DNA of 64,000 bases from Bradyrhizobium tropiciagri (GTDB taxonomy: Bacteria > Pseudomonadota > Alphaproteobacteria > Rhizobiales > Xanthobacteraceae). Made by a program: the position numbers and the translations under genes. Positions 58,298 to 64,000 of this stretch are shown here, in pieces (position 1 is the stretch's first letter; every line of letters begins with the position of its first letter). The notes under the pieces are model-generated. The model ran no database searches and had not been told where the DNA came from. It saw nothing but the letters and a program-made list of their open reading frames with translations. Location of the stretch: NCBI RefSeq assembly GCF_018130505.1, contig NZ_JAFCKH010000006.1, forward strand, positions 124,001 through 188,000. Direction: 5' to 3'.

Positions 58298-59296
58298 ATG
58301 AAGCGTTTGATTGCGGTCGCTGGCGCCGCACTGGCCTGGACCGCGCTTGCCGTGACGCCGGCCGCTGCGGCTGACAAGGTCGTGCTGATGCTGAACTGGT
58401 ACGTCTATGGCGAGCACGCGCCGTTCTATTACGGCAAGGCCAAGGGCATTTACGCCGCCGAGGGCATCGACCTCGAGATCCAGGAAGGCCGCGGCTCGGC
58501 CGCCACCACCCAGGCGGTCGCCGCCAAGACCGCTGATTTCGGCTATGTCGACGTGCCCACCATGATGCGCGCGGCGGTGAAGGGCGCGCCCGTGATCGCG
58601 ACCGGCGTGCTGCTGCAGACCAGCCCGATGTCGGCGATGGGTTTTGTCGAGAAGAACATCAGGAAGCCGGAGGACATCAAGGGCAAGACCGTCGCGATCA
58701 CGCCGGCTGACTCGATGACCCAGATCTGGCCGCTGTTCCTGAAGAAGACCGGGCTGAAGGAGAGCGATTTCCAGACCGTGGCCGGCGACGGCCAGACCAA
58801 GCTCAACGCCGTGATCAACGGCCAGGCGGATCTCTTGCTCGGCTACGTCATGGACCAGTCGATGAAGATCAAGGACGCCACCGGCAAGGACGTCTATCCG
58901 ATCAAGTTCGCCGACTACGGCATCAACATGGTGTCGTCGGGCATCATCGCCAACTCCGACTATGTGAAGGCCAATGCCGATCTGGTTCGCCGCTTCATGT
59001 CGGCGACGACCAAGGCGGTGGAAGCCGCCGAGAAGGAGCCGAAGGCCGCCGCGCAGTCGATCCTCGACGCCAATCCGAAGGGCGGCAAGATCGATACGCT
59101 CACGCAAGGCTTCGAGCTGACCATCCCGCTGTATCGGACGGCGGCAACCAAGGGCAAGCGGCCGTTCCAGGTCACCGACCAGAACATGACCGACTCGGTC
59201 AACCTGATGGTCGAGTACGGCGGCCTCGACGCCAAGGCCAAGGACAATCCGAAGGCGTTCTACACCAACGATTATCTGCCGAAGGGTGGTTCGTGA
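58298..59296 (+). CDS. ABC transporter substrate-binding protein, NMT1/THI5-like
   Basis: 332-aa periplasmic protein. The signal peptide is MKRLIAVAGAALAWTALAVTPAAA. The mature start DKVVLMLNWYVYGEHAPFYYGKAKGIYAAEGIDLEIQEGRGSAATTQAVAAKTADFGYVDVPTMM is that of the NMT1 group (thiamine precursors, taurine, other small ligands). The ligand is unknown here; the enzymes encoded downstream suggest a polyol or sugar-derived acid rather than thiamine, but that is inference. It sits between permease and ATPase genes. Confidence 0.9.
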   Translation: MKRLIAVAGAALAWTALAVTPAAAADKVVLMLNWYVYGEHAPFYYGKAKGIYAAEGIDLEIQEGRGSAATTQAVAAKTADFGYVDVPTMMRAAVKGAPVIATGVLLQTSPMSAMGFVEKNIRKPEDIKGKTVAITPADSMTQIWPLFLKKTGLKESDFQTVAGDGQTKLNAVINGQADLLLGYVMDQSMKIKDATGKDVYPIKFADYGINMVSSGIIANSDYVKANADLVRRFMSATTKAVEAAEKEPKAAAQSILDANPKGGKIDTLTQGFELTIPLYRTAATKGKRPFQVTDQNMTDSVNLMVEYGGLDAKAKDNPKAFYTNDYLPKGGS

Positions 59297-59311
59297 GCCG
59301 TCAACACTCAT

Positions 59312-59431
59312 CGTCGTCCCGGCGAAAGCCGGGACCCATAACCACCGGCTCCGATTGTTGCGAGAGTTCCCTCCCCACATGCCCGAATGAGAAGCCGCGG
59401 CGTATGGGTCCCGGCCTTCGCCGGGACGACG
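59312..59431. repeat. GTCGTCCCGGC inverted doublet, copy 4, between binding protein and ATPase genes
   Basis: Left unit GTCGTCCCGGC-GAAA-GCCGGGACCCATAACCAC, ~60-bp centre, right unit TATGGGTCCCGGCC-TTCG-CCGGGACGAC. It fills the gap in the operon and ends directly before the GGGGAGAGAG ribosome site of the ATPase gene. Confidence 0.87.
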
Positions 59432-59444
59432 CGGGGAGAGAGAT

Positions 59445-60296
59445 GTGACGAATCCTGCGACGAAACCAAGCCCCGACACCCAGCCCGGCGCTCACCTCCG
59501 CCTGGTGTCCGATCGCGCCGGCGGAGCCACGCCGGGCATCACATTGTCCGGCGTCTCGAAGACCTACCGGTCCCGCGACGGCGACGTGCCGTCGCTGCGG
59601 CCGCTCGACTTCACCATCAATGACGGCGAGTTCTTCGTCGTGGTCGGACCAAGCGGCTGCGGCAAGTCCACGCTGCTCAAGATGATCTCCGGCCTGCTGC
59701 CGCCGACCTCAGGCGAGGTGCTGATCGACGGCGACAAGGTGACCAGGCCGCACGGCAATGTCGGCATCGTGTTCCAGAACGCGCTGCTGCTGCCGTGGCG
59801 CAACATCCTCTCCAACGTGATGCTGCCGATCGACATGAAGCAGCTGCCGCGCGACAAATATCTCGCCCGCGCCAAGGAGCTGCTCAAGCTGGTCGGGCTC
59901 GAGGGCTTTGAGAAGAAGCTGCCCTGGCAGCTGTCGGGTGGCATGCAGCAGCGGGCCTCGATCTGCCGCGCGCTGGTGCACGATCCCAAGATCATGCTGA
60001 TGGACGAGCCGTTCGGCGCGCTCGACGCCATGACGCGCGAGCGCATGAATGTCGAGCTGATGCGGATCCAGCGCGAGACCGGCAAGACGGTGCTCTTGAT
60101 CACCCACTCGATCCCGGAAGCCGTGTTCCTCGCCGACCGCGTGCTCGTCATGACCGAGCGGCCCGGCGCGATCGCTGCAATTTATGATGTGCCGCTGCCG
60201 CGGCCGCGCTCGCTGGATTCGATGTCGGATCCCGTCTTCACCGAACTGGTGCAGCGGATCCGGAAGCACTTTTTCACGCAAGGGACACTGGACTAG
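59445..60296 (+). CDS. ABC transporter ATP-binding protein (SsuB/NrtD-like)
   Basis: 283-aa ATPase with a ~30-residue N-terminal extension before the ABC domain (ITLSGVSKTYRSRDGDVPSLRPLDFTIN). Walker A is GPSGCGKST, signature SGGMQQRASICRALV, Walker B IMLMDEPFGALDAMTRER, H-loop LITHSIPEAVF. The start is GTG 59445 with GGGGAGAGAG upstream. It completes the transporter with the genes at 57429 and 58298. The enolase-family gene starts 13 bp after its stop, so the operon continues. Confidence 0.92.
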   Translation: MTNPATKPSPDTQPGAHLRLVSDRAGGATPGITLSGVSKTYRSRDGDVPSLRPLDFTINDGEFFVVVGPSGCGKSTLLKMISGLLPPTSGEVLIDGDKVTRPHGNVGIVFQNALLLPWRNILSNVMLPIDMKQLPRDKYLARAKELLKLVGLEGFEKKLPWQLSGGMQQRASICRALVHDPKIMLMDEPFGALDAMTRERMNVELMRIQRETGKTVLLITHSIPEAVFLADRVLVMTERPGAIAAIYDVPLPRPRSLDSMSDPVFTELVQRIRKHFFTQGTLD

Positions 60297-60309
60297 GGCC
60301 AGACCTCCG

Positions 60310-61716
60310 ATGCCGCTTCGCCTCGCTGTCAGAGATATCGCCTTCTTCGAGCGCCCGGTGCCATTCGCCCGGCCGTTCCGCTTCGGCGCGGTCACGATCA
60401 CCGCGTCGACGCAAATGTTCGTGCGGGTCGAGATCGAGGTCGAAGGCAGGGGCCGCGCGACCGGCGCCAGCGCCGAAATGCTCGCCGCGAAATGGTTCGA
60501 CAAGCGGCCGCACCTCACGGCGGACCAGACCATCGAAGGACTGCGCCGCTCGCTGCTGATCGCGCGCGAGTTCTATCTGGCGAATACCGACTTCGACACC
60601 GCATTCGGACTGCACGCCAAATGCATCCGCGCGCAGGTCGCGGCCTGTGCCGCGGAGGACATTCCCCCGCTTGCCGCAGCGCTCGGCCCGGCAGAAATCG
60701 ACAAGGCTATCCTTGACGCGCTGCTGCGGGCAGCCGCTGTGAACTTCTTCGACGGCATGACCGGCAACATCGCGGGCATCGATGCGCGGCTGGCGCCTGA
60801 TCTCGCCGATATCGCGATCACCGATTTCCTCTCGACGCGAAAGCGCCTCGACCGCGTCGCGATCAGGCACACCGTCGGAATGGACGATGCGATCGAAGGC
60901 GAGGGCGGTGTCGCCGATCCCAAAGAGAATGCGGGCGCGCGCTATTTCAAGCTCAAGCTGAACGGCGATCCCGCCCATGACGCAGCGCGGCTGGCGCGCA
61001 TCGGCAAGGAGCTTGTGACGCTGCCTTACCCGACCAAGGTCACGCTCGACGCCAACGAGCAATATGCCGATCTCGCGGCGCTGAATGCACTGGTCGATCG
61101 GCTCGACCGTGACGCGGCGCTGGCGCCGATCCTCTCCAGCCTGCTCTATATCGAGCAGCCGATGCCGCGCGACGTGACGAAGACTTCGCCACTCGGCGCC
61201 TTGGCTGCGCGCAGCTTCATCATCGATGAAGCCGACGATTCCTACGATGCCTTCCCGGCGGCGCGGGCGCTCGGCTATCGCGGCATCTCCTCGAAATCGT
61301 GCAAGGGCATCTACAAGTCGATCATCAACGCCACGCGCGCCGCGGTGTGGAGCGCGGATGGCGGCGGGTATTTCGTCAGCGGCGAGGACCTGACCTGCCA
61401 GGCCGGGCTTGCCGTGCAGCAGGATCTCGCGCTCGGTGCGCTGATCGGCGTCACCCATGCCGAGCGCAACGGACACCATTATGTCGACGGCTTTGCCGAG
61501 ACGCCGGGCGTCGAGATCGAAAGCTTCTTTGCCGCGCATCCCGATCTCTACGCGCGCGATGGCGCAAAGGTTCGCCTCGCCATCCATGACGGCGATCTGC
61601 TGACGGAATCGCTCGCCGCCACACCCGGCTTTGCCAGTTCGGTCCATCCCGACTGGTCCACCATGCAGCCGCTCGAGCGGCCAACTTCACGCGTTTTGCA
61701 GGAGCAGACACTATGA
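60310..61716 (+). CDS. Enolase-superfamily (mandelate racemase/muconate-lactonizing-like) protein
   Basis: 468-aa protein with a capping domain and a modified TIM barrel. Candidate active-site pieces are ARYFKLKLNGD (KxK), TLDANEQYADL, LYIEQPMPRD, SFIIDEADDSYDAF and ISSKSCKGIYKSI (second Lys/acid region). The metal ligands would be the Asp, Glu and Glu/Asp at the ends of these strands. It is longer than most MR/MLE proteins (~370-400 aa) and not assignable to a known dehydratase or racemase group by eye. It overlaps the next gene by 4 bp (ATGA). It is probably a dehydratase or epimerase on a sugar- or polyol-derived acid. Confidence 0.82.
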   Translation: MPLRLAVRDIAFFERPVPFARPFRFGAVTITASTQMFVRVEIEVEGRGRATGASAEMLAAKWFDKRPHLTADQTIEGLRRSLLIAREFYLANTDFDTAFGLHAKCIRAQVAACAAEDIPPLAAALGPAEIDKAILDALLRAAAVNFFDGMTGNIAGIDARLAPDLADIAITDFLSTRKRLDRVAIRHTVGMDDAIEGEGGVADPKENAGARYFKLKLNGDPAHDAARLARIGKELVTLPYPTKVTLDANEQYADLAALNALVDRLDRDAALAPILSSLLYIEQPMPRDVTKTSPLGALAARSFIIDEADDSYDAFPAARALGYRGISSKSCKGIYKSIINATRAAVWSADGGGYFVSGEDLTCQAGLAVQQDLALGALIGVTHAERNGHHYVDGFAETPGVEIESFFAAHPDLYARDGAKVRLAIHDGDLLTESLAATPGFASSVHPDWSTMQPLERPTSRVLQEQTL

Positions 61717-62864
61717 CGACCAAACGCCTCGGCCTGATCATGAACGGCGTCACCGGCCGGATGGGGCTCAACCAGCACCTGATCCGCTCGATCGTCGCGA
61801 TCCGCGAGCAGGGCGGCGTGCTGCTCTCGAACGGCGACCGCATCATGCCCGATCCGATCCTGGTCGGCCGCGATGCCGAGAAGGTCGGCGCACTGGCAAA
61901 GCGCTTCAATATCGAGCGGCACACCACCGATCTCGACCGCGCGCTGGCCGACAAGGGCGACACCGTGTTCTTCGACGCCGCGACGACGCAGGCGCGGCCG
62001 TCGCTGCTGACCAAGGCGATCAACGCCGGCAAGCATGTCTATTGCGAGAAGCCGATTGCGACCAATCTCGAAGAGGCGGTGGCGGTCGTGAAGCTCGCCA
62101 ATGCAAAGGGCCTCAAGCACGGCACCGTCCAGGACAAGCTGTTCCTGCCCGGCCTGAAGAAGCTCGCCTTCCTGCGCGACTCCGGCTTCTTCGGTCGCAT
62201 GCTCTCGGTGCGCGGCGAGTTCGGCTACTGGGTGTTCGAGGGCGGTTGGCAGGAGGCGCAGCGGCCGTCGTGGAACTATCGCAGCGAGGACGGCGGCGGA
62301 ATCATTCTGGATATGGTCTGCCACTGGCGCTACGTGCTCGACAATCTGTTCGGCGAGGTCGAGAGCGTGGTCTGCATCGGGACCACCGACATCCCCGAAC
62401 GCTATGACGAGAAGGGCAAGCAGTACCAGGCGACCGCCGACGATTCCGCCTACGCCACTTTCAAGCTGAAGGGCGGCGTGATCGCGCACATCAACATGAG
62501 CTGGGTGACGCGGGTCTACCGCGACGACCTCGTCACCTTCCAGGTCGACGGCACCCACGGCTCGGCGGTCGCCGGCCTCACCGACTGCATGATCCAGGCG
62601 CGCCAGGCGACGCCGCGGCCGGTGTGGAATCCGGACGAGAAGCGGCTGCACGATTTCTATGCCGACTGGCAGAAGCTGCCGGAGAACGTCGTCTACGACA
62701 ACGGCTTCAAGGAGCAGTGGGAGATGTTCATCCGCCATGTCTGCGAGGATGCGCCCTACAAGTACACGCTGCTGGAAGGCGCCAAGGGCGTGCAGCTCGC
62801 CGAATGCGCGCTGAAGAGCTGGAAGGAGCGGCGCTGGATCGACGTCGCGCCGATCGTCGTCTGA
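61713..62864 (+). CDS. Gfo/Idh/MocA-family oxidoreductase
   Basis: 383-aa NAD(P)-dependent sugar/polyol oxidoreductase. The N-terminal Rossmann fold begins RLGLIMNGVTGRMGLNQHL, a variant dinucleotide motif preceded by the usual hydrophobic strand. VYCEKPIATNLEEAVAVVKLANAKGLKHGTVQ is the characteristic EKP block, and DGGGIILDMVCHWRYVLDNLFGEVESV the substrate-domain motif with the Asp/His pair. It is translationally coupled to the enolase-family gene. Likely substrates are inositol-like or keto-sugar derivatives. Confidence 0.88.
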   Translation: MTTKRLGLIMNGVTGRMGLNQHLIRSIVAIREQGGVLLSNGDRIMPDPILVGRDAEKVGALAKRFNIERHTTDLDRALADKGDTVFFDAATTQARPSLLTKAINAGKHVYCEKPIATNLEEAVAVVKLANAKGLKHGTVQDKLFLPGLKKLAFLRDSGFFGRMLSVRGEFGYWVFEGGWQEAQRPSWNYRSEDGGGIILDMVCHWRYVLDNLFGEVESVVCIGTTDIPERYDEKGKQYQATADDSAYATFKLKGGVIAHINMSWVTRVYRDDLVTFQVDGTHGSAVAGLTDCMIQARQATPRPVWNPDEKRLHDFYADWQKLPENVVYDNGFKEQWEMFIRHVCEDAPYKYTLLEGAKGVQLAECALKSWKERRWIDVAPIVV

Positions 62865-62879
62865 ACAAGGACCGTTGTC

Positions 62880-64000
62880 ATGAACAAGCCAGTCCTGCCG
62901 ATGTCATCACTGTCCTTGAAGCTGCCGACCGCAGGCGGCGGCCTCGAAACCTATCGCCTCGCCGCGTCGCGGACATTTCCGGCGAAGCTCGAGGGGACCC
63001 TGAACCGCGTCGCGTTCTCGGCGGCGCATGTGGTCGCCGATCCCCGCGCCGACGTCGATCCGTGGCTGACGGCGGCGATCGACTGGGATCGGACCATCGC
63101 GTTTCGCGAGCATGTCTGGGATCTCGGCCTCGGCGTCGCCGAGGCGATGGACACTGCGCAGCGCGGGATGGGGCTGGACTGGGCGACCTCGCTCGAATTG
63201 ATCCAGCGTTCGGTGAGGGCAGCCAAGGCCAAAGGCAATGCGCTGGTGTTCTCGGGCGCGGGCACCGATCACCTCGCGGTCGAGGATGCAAAGTCGATCG
63301 ACGACGTGATCCGCGCCTATGAAGAGCAGATCGCGGCGGTCGAGAAAGCCGGCGGCCGGATCATCCTGATGGCCTCGCGCGCGCTGGCAAAACTCGGCAA
63401 GAGCGCCGAGGATTACGCCAAGGTCTATGACCGCGTACTGTCGCAGGTACGCGAGCCCGTGATCATCCACTGGCTCGGCGACATGTTCGATCCGGCGCTG
63501 TCGGGCTATTGGGGCACCTCCGATCTCGACAGGGCGATGGACACGGCGGTCGCGATCATCAACGCCAATGCGGCCAAGGTCGACGGTGTCAAGGTTTCGC
63601 TGCTCGACAAGCAGCGCGAGATCGACATGCGGCGGCGGCTCGATGCCCGCGTGAAAATGTACACCGGCGACGACTTCAACTATGCCGAGCTGATCGCCGG
63701 CGACGACAAGGGATTTTCCCACGCGCTGCTCGGCATCTTCGATGCGATCGCGCCGGCGGCATCCTACGCGCTGTCGCGGCTCGCGGCGGGCGACGAGGCC
63801 GGCTTCCACGACGTGCTGGGTCCGACCGTGCCGCTGTCGCGCCATATCTTCAAGGCGCCGACCCGGTTCTACAAGACCGGTATCGTGTTCATGGCCTACC
63901 TCAACGGTCATCAGGATCATTTCACGATGGTCGGCGGACAGGAGAGCGCGCGCTCGACCTTGCATCTTGCCGAGTTGTTCCGGCTCGCCGACAGAGCCGG
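62880..64000 (+). CDS. DUF993-like (dihydrodipicolinate-synthase-related) protein, 3' end beyond window
   Basis: The frame is open from ATG 62880 (AAGGA 8 nt upstream) to the window end, at least 373 codons. Sequence features include VWDLGLGVAEAMDTAQRGMGLDWATSLELIQRS, GNALVFSGAGTDHL, YEEQIAAVEKAGGRIILMASRAL, EPVIIHWLGDMFDPALSGYWG, VDGVKVSLLDKQREIDMRRRL and MYTGDDFNYAELIAGD. The Lys in DGVKVSLLD would take the place of the Schiff-base Lys of DHDPS-like aldolases, which points to the DUF993 group. It starts 15 bp after the Gfo/Idh/MocA gene and belongs to that operon. A retro-aldol or lyase step on the preceding product is likely. Confidence 0.8.
   Translation, partial: MNKPVLPMSSLSLKLPTAGGGLETYRLAASRTFPAKLEGTLNRVAFSAAHVVADPRADVDPWLTAAIDWDRTIAFREHVWDLGLGVAEAMDTAQRGMGLDWATSLELIQRSVRAAKAKGNALVFSGAGTDHLAVEDAKSIDDVIRAYEEQIAAVEKAGGRIILMASRALAKLGKSAEDYAKVYDRVLSQVREPVIIHWLGDMFDPALSGYWGTSDLDRAMDTAVAIINANAAKVDGVKVSLLDKQREIDMRRRLDARVKMYTGDDFNYAELIAGDDKGFSHALLGIFDAIAPAASYALSRLAAGDEAGFHDVLGPTVPLSRHIFKAPTRFYKTGIVFMAYLNGHQDHFTMVGGQESARSTLHLAELFRLADRA

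Overview
The window reads as chromosomal DNA of a Bradyrhizobium-like soil alphaproteobacterium. The evidence is high GC with strong G/C third positions, many short-chain substrate-uptake systems (ABC, TRAP, MFS), aromatic and sugar-acid catabolic genes, sigma-54 promoters, an HWE-type histidine kinase, and several families of intergenic palindromic repeats of the kind scattered through Bradyrhizobium/Rhodopseudomonas genomes. No rRNA, tRNA, insertion sequence, phage gene or CRISPR array was seen. About 53 protein genes fill the window, mostly in small operons with divergent regulators.

Layout. 0-5 kb: small hypothetical gene, dctA (C4-dicarboxylate uptake) behind a near-perfect sigma-54 promoter, an HWE sensor kinase, and a serine beta-lactamase-like hydrolase with a clear terminator. 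5-10 kb: intradiol ring-cleavage dioxygenase, then a nitrate-type ABC transporter (binding protein, permease, ATPase) with a sigma-54-like promoter, and a globin. 10-18 kb: SMP-30 protein, then a gamma-resorcylate (2,6-dihydroxybenzoate) catabolic island: MarR regulator plus FAD monooxygenase on one strand, decarboxylase, MFS transporter and DoxX protein on the other, with palindromic operators between them; then a glutamine amidotransferase and a ModE-type regulator divergent from an aldehyde dehydrogenase across an 18-bp perfect palindrome. 18-28 kb: aldehyde dehydrogenase, aldo/keto reductase, DMT exporter, a 1848-residue autotransporter. 27-33 kb: alcohol dehydrogenase, SDR, D-amino-acid dehydrogenase-like oxidoreductase, amino-acid ABC permease and binding protein, PPK2.

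34-50 kb: genes that together could make a non-phosphorylating sugar/sugar-acid oxidation route: FAH-family (XylX-like) hydro-lyase, aldehyde dehydrogenase, SMP-30 lactonase, uronate-dehydrogenase-like SDR, IlvD/Edd-type sugar-acid dehydratase, GntR/FCD regulator and a DctPQM TRAP transporter. Four copies of an ATTGWCAAT-type site (one degenerate) flank the dehydratase and the TRAP operon and are likely GntR operators. Interspersed are a Gly/His-rich LTXXQ protein, an Lrp regulator and a stand-alone AceE-like E1 protein. The TRAP binding-protein gene carries an apparent one-base deletion near its end.

50-64 kb: histidine phosphatase and crotonase, ferredoxin-type reductase, two PfkB kinases, a double-VOC protein, a TetR regulator, and an operon of an NMT1-type ABC transporter followed by enolase-superfamily, Gfo/Idh/MocA and DUF993-like genes, an unassigned small-molecule pathway that runs off the window end. 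Four ~122-bp inverted-doublet repeats occur; two of them sit exactly between a binding-protein gene and the next transporter gene, and one repeat supplies the last codons of ribokinase.
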